Source of the DNA: Pseudomonadota bacterium
GTDB taxonomy: Bacteria; Myxococcota_A; Polyangia; Haliangiales; Haliangiaceae
Reading direction: 5' to 3'
Assembly (NCBI GenBank): GCA_023428295.1
Contig: JAEYYV010000330.1
Span: forward strand, 1 to 57,545
DNA: 57,545 bases
Below are positions 7,972 through 16,800 of the stretch, piece after piece; positions within the stretch are counted from its first letter, which is position 1; each line of letters opens with the position of its first letter. The notes beneath the pieces were generated by a model. It was not told the DNA's origin. It did no database searches and was given only the letters and a program-made list of their open reading frames with translations. The position numbers and the translations under genes are program-made.

Positions 7972-9660
7972 GTGCTCGCGATCGGCCGCGTCCGCGTACT
8001 CTTGCCGATCGTCCTCGTCGGCATGGCGTTCGCTCTCGCGATCAGCGAGCCGAGTGGGGTTCCACTCAGATTGCCGATCATCGCGACGAACGTCATCGCC
8101 CTGGCTGCGGGGACCGCGATCTACGTCCTGCTGCGAAAGGGGCGACTTCCCGCGTCGCAGGCGCACGCGATCTGCGCGCTGACCTGGCTCCTGTCGCCGG
8201 TGAACACGCTGACGTCGCTGTTCATCACGGATGTTCCGTCGTTGACGCTCGTGCTGATGATCGAGCTCGCGAGCATCCCGATCATGATCGATACGCGGTG
8301 GGCGCTCGCGGCGAGCATCCCGATCGTCCTCACATCGTTGCCGCTCATGTTGCGCGCTCACACGAACAGCGTGTTCATGACGGCCGTCGTCGGCGTGTGG
8401 GTCGCCGGTATGCTGATGCAGATGGTGCTGCGCCGCGCGACGATCCGCGGCGAGATCCACCGGCAGCACCTCGTGTCCGCGCTCGAGTCGCTCGAGGTCG
8501 AGCTCGCGGAGCGCAAGCGTGCAGAGGCCGATCGCGAGCAGCTACGCGACCAGTTCGTGCACGCGCAGCGCATGGAAGCCGTCGGAACGCTCTCCGCGGG
8601 GCTCGCGCACGACATGAACAACATCCTCGGCGGCATCCTCGCGTTCGCCCAGATCCTGCGCGCGGAGACCACGGATGCGCAGGCGCGACAGGACCTCGAT
8701 CGCATCAAGCAGGAAGCCGAGCGTGGCGCAGCGCTCACGCGCGGTCTCCTCGCCTTCTCTCGACGAGGGGCGTACCGGCGACGCCCGCTTCCGCTCGCGA
8801 GCGTTCTCGATGACATGACGCCGCTCCTGAAGACGCTCGGCAAGAGCATCGCGATCGAGCGGCTCGATGGACCGATGGCCATCGTCGACGGAGATCCCGC
8901 GCAGCTCGGCCAGGTGCTGTTCAACCTGTGCCGGAACGCCGCCGACGCGATGGGCGGCGAAGGCACGATCGTGATCAAGACCGCGCTCGTCGAGCGCTCC
9001 GCCGTGACGCACGTGAAGCTGTCCGTCACCGACACGGGGACGGGCATGGACGAAGCCACCAAGAAGCGCATGTTCGAGCCGTTCTTCACGACCAAGCCCG
9101 TGGGCAAGGGCACGGGACTCGGCCTCGCGATGGTGTACGGCGCGATCGAGGCGCATGGCGGCGCGATCGAAGTGCGCTCGGCGCCTGGCGAAGGCACCAC
9201 GATCAACGTGTTCATCCCGACGACAGAGGAGCTCCCGCAGCTGGCACATCGCGCCGCCGGGCAACCGAGCGTGCGTCGCGGTCACGTGCTGATCGTCGAC
9301 GACGACCAGACGATGCGCGAAGCGCTGGCGCGGAACACCGAGAGCATCGGCCTCACGCCGCTCGTCGCCGCGAACGGACGCGAAGCGCTCGCGCTGTGGG
9401 AGAAGAACAAGGGCATCATCACCCTCGTGCTCCTCGACATGGTGATGCCCGAGCTCGACGGTGCGGCGACGTTCCGCGCGCTGCGCGAGCAGTCCACCGT
9501 TCCCGTGTTGATCGTCTCGGGCTACACGGATCACGCAGCGGCACAGCAGCTGTTGGCCGAAGGCGCGGAAGGGTTCCTCGAGAAGCCGTACACGTCCGAG
9601 CAGCTCGGCGCCGAGATCGATCGCATCCTGGGCCGCCGCAGCTCCGAAACCGTCGGGTGA
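7972..9660 (+). CDS. Hybrid histidine kinase, membrane-anchored, with C-terminal receiver
   Basis: From GTG 7972 this is 562 aa. Roughly five to six TM helices occupy residues 5-150. A short coiled coil leads to a HisKA domain with the phospho-acceptor in AHDMNN (H213). The ATP-binding domain follows (FNLCRNAADAM N-box; DTGTGMD; GKGTGLGLAM), then a receiver with phospho-acceptor D489 (VLLDMVMPELDG) and its conserved Lys (EKPY). The AHDMNN form is typical of NtrB-like kinases. No DNA-binding regulator adjoins it, so the output is unknown. The start is doubtful: coding-like sequence without ATG, GTG or TTG continues upstream to a TGA at 7876. Confidence 0.9.
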   Translation: MLAIGRVRVLLPIVLVGMAFALAISEPSGVPLRLPIIATNVIALAAGTAIYVLLRKGRLPASQAHAICALTWLLSPVNTLTSLFITDVPSLTLVLMIELASIPIMIDTRWALAASIPIVLTSLPLMLRAHTNSVFMTAVVGVWVAGMLMQMVLRRATIRGEIHRQHLVSALESLEVELAERKRAEADREQLRDQFVHAQRMEAVGTLSAGLAHDMNNILGGILAFAQILRAETTDAQARQDLDRIKQEAERGAALTRGLLAFSRRGAYRRRPLPLASVLDDMTPLLKTLGKSIAIERLDGPMAIVDGDPAQLGQVLFNLCRNAADAMGGEGTIVIKTALVERSAVTHVKLSVTDTGTGMDEATKKRMFEPFFTTKPVGKGTGLGLAMVYGAIEAHGGAIEVRSAPGEGTTINVFIPTTEELPQLAHRAAGQPSVRRGHVLIVDDDQTMREALARNTESIGLTPLVAANGREALALWEKNKGIITLVLLDMVMPELDGAATFRALREQSTVPVLIVSGYTDHAAAQQLLAEGAEGFLEKPYTSEQLGAEIDRILGRRSSETVG

Positions 9661-9691
9661 TGCGGGCCCGGTGTGTGCAGCGCTTTGGTGA

Positions 9692-10768
9692 GTGATTCGC
9701 CTATCCATCGGAATCGCTCTGATCGCAGCGCTTGCCGCGGGGTGCGGCCGGCAAGACGCACCACCCACCGCCGCCCCGTCTGCCACACGAATCGCCAGTG
9801 ACGAGATCGCGATCGTCCAGTACGGACGGCTCGCGAGCGGGCCGCTTATCTCGGGCACTCTCGAAGCGAGCCGCGGTGCCACGCTGGTCGCGCGCACCGG
9901 TGGAACGGTTCTCGAGATCGGGCCGGAGCTCGGCGATCGCGTGCGCGAGGGCACGTTGCTCGCGCGTGTCGAGACCGCAGCGCTCGGATCGTCGGCCGCG
10001 GGAGCGAAGGCCGGCGTCGCTGCTGCCCAGGCGCAGCTCGAGGTCGCGCGCCGAGAAGCCGAAGAGGACAAGCGGCTGTTGGACAGCGGCGCGATCACGC
10101 GTCAGGCAGCGGATGCGAGCGCGAGCCGCGTCGCCGCGCAGACCGCCGCGGTCGCGCAAGCGAAGGCACAGTACGCCGCTGCAGGTGAGCAGCTCGGCGA
10201 CACCGTGATCAAGGCGCCGCTCGATGGCGTCGTTGCGAAGCGCTCCGTGAAGGTCGGCGACGTGGTCGCTCCTGGCGCACCGCTCTACGAGCTCATCGAT
10301 CCGTCGTCGCTGCGGCTCGCAGCACAGGTCCCCTCGGAGCGCGTCGCTTCCATCAAGGAAGGCATGGAGGTCCGCTTCCTCGTGCGCGGCTTCGGTGGAA
10401 AGACGTTCGTCGGAACGATCGCGCGCATCTCGCCGTCGGCCGATCCGGTGACGCGCCAGCTGCCGATCCTCGTCGATATCCCCAACGAGGCCGGCGAGGT
10501 CCGTGCGGGACTCTACGCGCAGGGGCGGCTCGACACCGAGGTAGCGGAAGGCGTGATCGTTCCAGCGTCGGCGATCGACGAGAGCGCCGAGCGGCCGAGG
10601 GTCGCCAAGATCGTCGGTGACAAGGTCGAGCTCGTTCCCGTGGAGCTCGGCCTTCGCGACGCCCTGACCGATCGCGTGATCGTGAAGCAGGGCCTCGCGC
10701 CCGGTGACCGCGTGATCTTGCGTGCGGTCGCGGCGCCGTCCTCGGGCACCAAGATCCAGGTGTCGTGA
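9692..10768 (+). CDS. RND efflux periplasmic adaptor (membrane fusion) lipoprotein
   Basis: The 358-aa protein begins with a lipoprotein signal peptide and lipobox LAAGC (Cys near residue 20). It continues with a biotinyl-lipoyl-like domain (GGTVLEIGPELGDRV), an alpha-helical hairpin rich in Ala/Gln (about 110-165), the second lipoyl half (IKAPLDGVVAKRSVKVGD) and a beta-barrel domain. This is the HlyD/AcrA adaptor layout, and the protein would bridge the inner-membrane pump and an outer-membrane channel. Its stop overlaps the start of the pump gene, so the two are one operon. No TolC-type channel gene or repressor lies nearby. The start is GTG 9692, 31 bases after the kinase gene. Confidence 0.93.
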   Translation: MIRLSIGIALIAALAAGCGRQDAPPTAAPSATRIASDEIAIVQYGRLASGPLISGTLEASRGATLVARTGGTVLEIGPELGDRVREGTLLARVETAALGSSAAGAKAGVAAAQAQLEVARREAEEDKRLLDSGAITRQAADASASRVAAQTAAVAQAKAQYAAAGEQLGDTVIKAPLDGVVAKRSVKVGDVVAPGAPLYELIDPSSLRLAAQVPSERVASIKEGMEVRFLVRGFGGKTFVGTIARISPSADPVTRQLPILVDIPNEAGEVRAGLYAQGRLDTEVAEGVIVPASAIDESAERPRVAKIVGDKVELVPVELGLRDALTDRVIVKQGLAPGDRVILRAVAAPSSGTKIQVS

Positions 10769-13700
10769 TGGTGATCTCGGACTTCGCCATCCGAAAGCCG
10801 ATCGTAACGACCGTCGTGATGATCGCGATCGTCGTGTTCGGCATGGCAGCGCTGTCGAAGCTCGAGACCGACGAGTTCCCCGAGGTGTCCCCACCGGTCG
10901 TCTCGATCGCCATCCCGTATCCCGGCGCGTCTCCCGCCGTCGTCGAGCGCGAGGTCGTCGATCGCGTCGAGGAAGCCGTGCAGTCGATCAGCGGCATCAA
11001 GAAGCTGCGCTCCACGTCGCTCGACGGCTTCGCGGTCCTGATCGCGGAGTTCGACTTCGCGAAGTCGCCCGAGGAAGCCACGCAGGACGTTCGCGACGAG
11101 CTCAGCGCGATCCGCGGTGACCTCCCGCCGGAGATGGAGGAGCCGATCCTCACGCGGTTCGATCCGGCCGAGCTGCCGATCGTGTCGCTCGCGCTGTCCG
11201 CCGACGCGATGGATCCAGCCACGCTGACGCGCATCGCCGATCCGGGCATCAAGCGCGCGCTCACCTCGATCCCGGGCGTCGCGGACGTGCAGATCGTCGG
11301 TGGCGTGGAGCGCGAGCTCGTCATCGAAGCGCGCCCCGAATCGCTCGAAGCTGCGGGGCTGTCGATCGCGGACGTGTCGCGTGCCGTGCAGGCCGGCAAC
11401 CTCGAGGCACCCGTCGGTCGCCTCGTGTCCGGCACGACCGAGCGCACGATCCGCCTCTCCGGACGTCTCGAGAAGCCCGCCGACTTCGAGCAGATCGTCG
11501 TGTCGCGCGCGAACGGCCGCACCGTCTATCTCGGCGAGGTCGCGGAGATCAAGGACTCCACCGAGGAGCCTCGTAGCGCCGCGTTCTTCGGTGACCGCGC
11601 GGGCGTCGGCATCGACATCAAGAAAGCGCTCGGCTACTCGACCACGGAGGTCGCGTCGCTGATCCGCATGAAGATGGGCGAGGTGCAGGCGACGCTGCCG
11701 GCAGGTGTGAAGCTCGACATCGTTCGCGATGCCGGCACGCGCGTGTCGAACTCGGTCGCCGACGTCGGCAAGACGCTCGTCGAGGGCGCGCTGCTCACGA
11801 TCCTCGTGGTGTTCCTGTTCCTGCGCTCGTGGCGCTCGACGGTGATCACGGGCCTCGCCCTGCCCGTCTCGGTGATCGCTGCGTTCGTCACGGTGTGGGC
11901 GTGGGGCTTCACGCTGAACACGATGTCGCTGCTCGGCCTCTCGCTGTCGATCGGCATCCTCGTCGACGACGCGATCGTCGTCCGCGAGAACATCGTGCGC
12001 CACCTCGAGATGGGCCGCGATCACGTACGCGCAGCTCGCGAAGGCACGTCGGAGATCGGTCTCGCCGTCACCGCGACCACGATGTCGATCGTGGTGGTGT
12101 TCGTTCCGATCGCGTTCATGGGCGGCATCGCGCAGCAGTGGTTTGCGCCGTTCGCTCTCACCATCGCGTCGGCGGTGCTCGTGTCGCTGTTCGTCTCGTT
12201 CTCGCTCGATCCCATGCTGTCGGCGGTGTGGGAGGATCCCGAAGCGCACGGCAAACGCTCGTGGCTGTCGCGCAAGCTCGAGCCGTTCCATCGCGCGCTC
12301 GATTGGTCGACGGAGAAGTACAAGCGCATCATTCGCTGGACGTTGCGCCACCGCCTCGCGACGTTCGCCATCGCCATCGCCGCGTTCGCCGGATCGGTCG
12401 CGTTGCCCGCCACCGGCGCGGTCGGCAGCGAGTTCTTCCCGACCACCGACGAGTCCGAGTTCCAGCTCCAGATCGAGACGCCGCCGGGCAGCTCGCTGGC
12501 GTACACGCGCGAGAAGCTCGCGCAGGTCACCGCGCTCGCCAAGGCGCACGACGAGGTCGCTTACACGTACGCGACGATCGGCGGCCAGACCGGCGAGTCG
12601 GTCGACGAAGGCAGCCTCTACGTGCGGCTCGTGCCCAAGGACGAACGCGCTCGCTCGCAACAAGCCGTGATGGCGGACCTGCGCGCCGAGATCGGTGCGA
12701 CCGCCGGCGTGTCCGCGTGGGTCCCCCAGGGCTTTGGCGGCGAGCGCCAGATCGCGCTCCAGTTCGTGGGGCCCGACGCGAAGGTTCTCAATCGCATCGC
12801 GCTCGACGCCGCCGATCGCATCCGCACGATCCCCGGCGTCGTCGACGTGGGCCTCTCGTCCAAGGGCCAGCGCCCCGAGCTCGCGGTGACACCGGACCGC
12901 GCCTCGACCGGTGCGCTAGGCGTGTCCGTCGGCGACCTCGCGCAATCGCTCCGCCCCGCGTTCGCTGGCCTCGACGTCGGCGACTGGATCGATCCAACCG
13001 GGCAGACCCGCGATGTCGTCGTGCGGCTCGCCGCGGGGGCGCGCGAGCAGCCGATCGACGTCGCCGCGTTGCCCATCCGCGGAGCGGGCGCACCGGTTCC
13101 ACTCGCGCAGCTCGCGACGCTCGAGCAGTCGCTCGCGCCGACGCAGATCGAGCACCTCGATGGCAGCCGCGTCGTCACCGTGGCGGCCAACACCGCCGGC
13201 ATCCCGCTGTCCGCAGCGAACGCCGAGATCGAGAAGGCGCTCGCGGATCTGCCGCTGCCGGCGGGGTATCAGCGTCTGACCGGCGGCGAGACCGAGGACC
13301 AGCAAGAGGTGTTCGGGCGCATCTTCATGGCGCTCGGCATCGCGATCGTCCTCATGTACTTCGTGCTGGTCGTGCAGTTCGGCTCGTTCATCGATCCCAT
13401 CCCGATCATGGTCTCGCTGCCGCTCTCGCTGATCGGCGTGATGCTCGCGCTGCTCGCGTCCGGCTCCACGCTGAACCTCATGTCGATGATCGGCATGATC
13501 CTGCTCATGGGCCTCGTCGCGAAGAACGCGATCCTGCTGATCGACTTTGCCAAGCGCGCCCAGGAGGGTGGCCGCACGCGCGAGGAAGCGCTCGCCGAGG
13601 CAGGCGCGGTCCGCTTCCGCCCGATCATCATGACCTCGGTCGCGGTCATCGCCGGCATGATCCCGGTCGCGCTCGGCGGCGGTGAAGGCGCGGACTTCCG

Positions 13701-13893
13701 GGCGCCGCTCGGACGCGCGGTCATCGGCGGCGTGCTGGCGTCGACGATCCTGACGCTGCTCGTGATCCCAACGTTCTACGACGTGATCGCGAATGCGCGC
13801 GATCGCGTCGTACGCCGCGTGCGCAAGGGACGCCCGCCGGTGCTGGCGTCGAAGAAGCTCGGCGAGACCGGCAGGCAGCCGCGTCTGGACTAG
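10765..13893 (+). CDS. RND multidrug efflux pump, HAE1 family
   Basis: This 1042-aa inner-membrane proton antiporter has the family's usual length and the duplicated RND topology. TM1 is at residues 10-30. A large porter domain is followed by helices including FLRSWRSTVITGLALPVSV and the proton-relay motif LVDDAIVVREN, which keeps both Asp residues. A second porter domain and a second helix bundle (GLVAKNAILLIDFAKR) complete it. The start is one of GTG 10765, ATG 10768 or GTG 10771; the first overlaps the adaptor stop. The protein ends at a CTAG shared with the convergent gene on the other strand. The substrate is not predictable. Confidence 0.95.
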   Translation: MMVISDFAIRKPIVTTVVMIAIVVFGMAALSKLETDEFPEVSPPVVSIAIPYPGASPAVVEREVVDRVEEAVQSISGIKKLRSTSLDGFAVLIAEFDFAKSPEEATQDVRDELSAIRGDLPPEMEEPILTRFDPAELPIVSLALSADAMDPATLTRIADPGIKRALTSIPGVADVQIVGGVERELVIEARPESLEAAGLSIADVSRAVQAGNLEAPVGRLVSGTTERTIRLSGRLEKPADFEQIVVSRANGRTVYLGEVAEIKDSTEEPRSAAFFGDRAGVGIDIKKALGYSTTEVASLIRMKMGEVQATLPAGVKLDIVRDAGTRVSNSVADVGKTLVEGALLTILVVFLFLRSWRSTVITGLALPVSVIAAFVTVWAWGFTLNTMSLLGLSLSIGILVDDAIVVRENIVRHLEMGRDHVRAAREGTSEIGLAVTATTMSIVVVFVPIAFMGGIAQQWFAPFALTIASAVLVSLFVSFSLDPMLSAVWEDPEAHGKRSWLSRKLEPFHRALDWSTEKYKRIIRWTLRHRLATFAIAIAAFAGSVALPATGAVGSEFFPTTDESEFQLQIETPPGSSLAYTREKLAQVTALAKAHDEVAYTYATIGGQTGESVDEGSLYVRLVPKDERARSQQAVMADLRAEIGATAGVSAWVPQGFGGERQIALQFVGPDAKVLNRIALDAADRIRTIPGVVDVGLSSKGQRPELAVTPDRASTGALGVSVGDLAQSLRPAFAGLDVGDWIDPTGQTRDVVVRLAAGAREQPIDVAALPIRGAGAPVPLAQLATLEQSLAPTQIEHLDGSRVVTVAANTAGIPLSAANAEIEKALADLPLPAGYQRLTGGETEDQQEVFGRIFMALGIAIVLMYFVLVVQFGSFIDPIPIMVSLPLSLIGVMLALLASGSTLNLMSMIGMILLMGLVAKNAILLIDFAKRAQEGGRTREEALAEAGAVRFRPIIMTSVAVIAGMIPVALGGGEGADFRAPLGRAVIGGVLASTILTLLVIPTFYDVIANARDRVVRRVRKGRPPVLASKKLGETGRQPRLD

Positions 13894-16800
13894 GGCGGAT
13901 CGGTCTCGGATCGCTTGTACGCGCGCTCGAACAGCTGGTGCGTCGGCTCGTGCGGGATGTTGCGATCGAGGCCCGCGTAGAACGGCAGCTTCCACTCTTC
14001 CGTCGGAAGGTTCTGGTGATCCCCCTTGGTGTAGCCACCCTTGATGAAGATCGTGCGTCCGGCGCGCTCGCGCTTGCCCTCGACGACGAGCTTCTTCTTC
14101 ACGAGCTCGGCCGCCGCCGCTGTGTATTGCTTCGCCGACCAGCCGTTCCACGTCGTCACGTTCTTCTGCGTGGGCTCCGCGAGCGCGAGCGTCTGCAGGT
14201 ACAGCGCGGCCGCCTCGCTCGAGATGCCGTGCGCCTTTGCCACCTTCGCGACGAGCTTGGGCGCCGATGCGAGCGGGTTCGCCTCGAAGCCGCCCTCGGG
14301 CACCTCGGTCTCGCCGATGTGTGTCCCGAGCGCTGCGAACGCGTCGGACATGATCAGCTGCGCGATCTTGATCTCCTCGAGCGGATCACCGCCGCCCTCG
14401 TCGTCGTACATCGCGGCGGCGAGCTTCTCGGCGTTCTTCAGCGCCGAGGGGAGGCTCCCGGGACGGAAGCCAGCGATCAACCGGCGCTTGTACGTCGCGA
14501 CGATCAACGCGCCATCGTCGCGCGCGTCGAGCACGGGATCCTCGCGATCCATCGGCAGGTCGACCTTCTTGCCGTTCACGAGGCTCATGATCGCGTCCGC
14601 GCGTGCTTTGTCCTTGGCGCTATCAGGGTCGCCGTAATAGTCGTCGAGCTTCCAGATCGTCTTCGGATCCGCGATCAGCGCGCGCAGCTTCTCGATCACC
14701 GCGGGGACGCCTGCGCGGATCGGACAGCCGATCGGTCGCGCCACGTAGAGCCACGATGCGAGCAGCGCCACCTCCTGCGCGCGGCTGGGTGTGAGCGCCG
14801 TGTCGAGGCGACGGTATCCTCCGAGCTCGGGGAACGGACGGTCGTCGATGGCCATCCACGGCTGGTCGAGCTCGCCCGCGAACAGCGGCAGGAGCTGCCC
14901 GAGCTGATTGCCCAGGGTCAGCTCCTTCTTCGCCGCGGCGATCAGGTCCTGGGGGACCTTGGTCTTCTTCCCGTACTTCCTCTTCCACGCATCGCCGACA
15001 CGATCCGCCCATCCACCATCCGTCGCCGGCGAGAGGAGCTGTGCGGGATCGTCGGGGACCGCAGCGTCGAGGAACGAGTACAGCTCCTCGTCCTTCATCG
15101 GCTTGAAGGTCTCGTTCGCCGCAGACGCGTCGTCGCGCTTCAGGCCCAACAGCTCGCGCGTGAGCTTGCCGAGGTAGTCCTTGCCCCACGCGTCGCGCTT
15201 CGGCGCGCCGTGGAAGAGGAGCGTCGCCTCCGCGAGCGAGAGGTCGGCTCGCTTCGCGACGCGCTCCGCCATCGCCGGCTCCCATGCCATAGGCTCGTCG
15301 GGAAGCGCGAGCAGCGCGGTCACCCACGCGGTGCCGATGCCGCGCACGAGCGTCGTGGCGCTCCTGATCTTCCACTGGTTCGGCGGCGCGCGGAACGTAC
15401 CGTCCGTCGTGTACTCGATCGCCCACCCGTTGTCCTGGCTCATCGCGAACATGCTGCCCTCGTGCTTCACGATCTTCAGCGTCTCGTACTCCTCGTCGTC
15501 GTCGTCCCAATCGTCGGGCATCTCGATCGCCAGGAAGCGGACCGCGGATAGATCGTCGGCGAGGACAGTCCCCGCGAGCGCTTGCGCGATCTCGCGCGCC
15601 TTGCGCCGCTCGGCGGCGTCCGCGACGGGCGAGTGCGCGCTCATCACACTCGCGCGCGGATACACGAGCCACTGTTTCACGTTGGTGTCGAAGTCGGGGA
15701 TCTTGATCTGCTTCCCGGTCCCGAGCGCGAGCGCCATCTTGCGCACGTTGCCCGCTTCACCGACGAGCGCCGTGCCGCTCGCGTCCGCGTTGTCCTTGTG
15801 CCGTGCAGCTGCCAGCTCTCGCGCTTGCAGCACGAGCTCGGCCGCGCGCTCGGCGTGACCCGCGACGCCCGCGATGATCGCGGGGTGCGTGACGCCCGGA
15901 AGCGCGGTCTTGATCGCCGCGTCGATCGCGGCCGCGAGCGCCGGGCTCTGCGGTCGCGACGACATCTCTTTGATCGCCGCGTCGAGGATCACGCGTGCAC
16001 TGGCTGCCGTGACACCGCGCAGCGCGCGGCTCGACGCGACATCGCGCGGCACCAGGTAGTGCCAGAACGCGACTGGCGGGACGGGGACGGTGCCCCATCC
16101 GCGACAGGTCCACGCGTGTTGGTTGATCTCGCCGAGCTCGTGATCGCCGGACGGATCGCAGAGCTGTGCACCGGGTCCGTCGTTCTCGATGAAGCGCTTG
16201 TTGCTCGCTTGCTTGCTCGTCACGACGCGCAGCGCGTCGTCGCCGGGGAACGCGACGAGATAGCGCGGCGAGCTGTTGCCGGTGTACGTGCGACCGTCGA
16301 CGCGCTCCGCTTCTTGAAACGGACGCGGATCGTCGTCCGGACGTTCGCCTTCGATGCTTCGCACGCGAACACCGACGAGACCGTTGGCCACGCCGAGCGG
16401 CGAGCTCTCGAGGCCCGCCGGCGCCGGATGCAGCGCGCAGTCCGAAATGTCGAGCGTGTAGCCCTCGCGTTTCCACTGCGCGAACCACGCCGGCCCGCCG
16501 TCGTCGGTGCCCTTCGCGCCCTTGATCGGATCGTACGACCGCAGCTTCCGGTACTCCGTCTGCCACATCGACGTGCCGTCGCAGAAATAGTCCTGCGTGC
16601 TGGTCACCTCGCTCGCGCCGACGTGAAACGCCTTGGCTCCCATCGTCACGCTGCCGTCGGGAAGCGTCCACGCATACGGAGTGCGGCCGCCCCACAGACG
16701 CCAGTACGCCTTCTGCTCGTGCAGCTCCTTGGGCTTGTCGGCCCAATAGAACATGTTCTGGTACGTCGTCACCGGATCGAGCTCGACGAGCAACGAGTCA

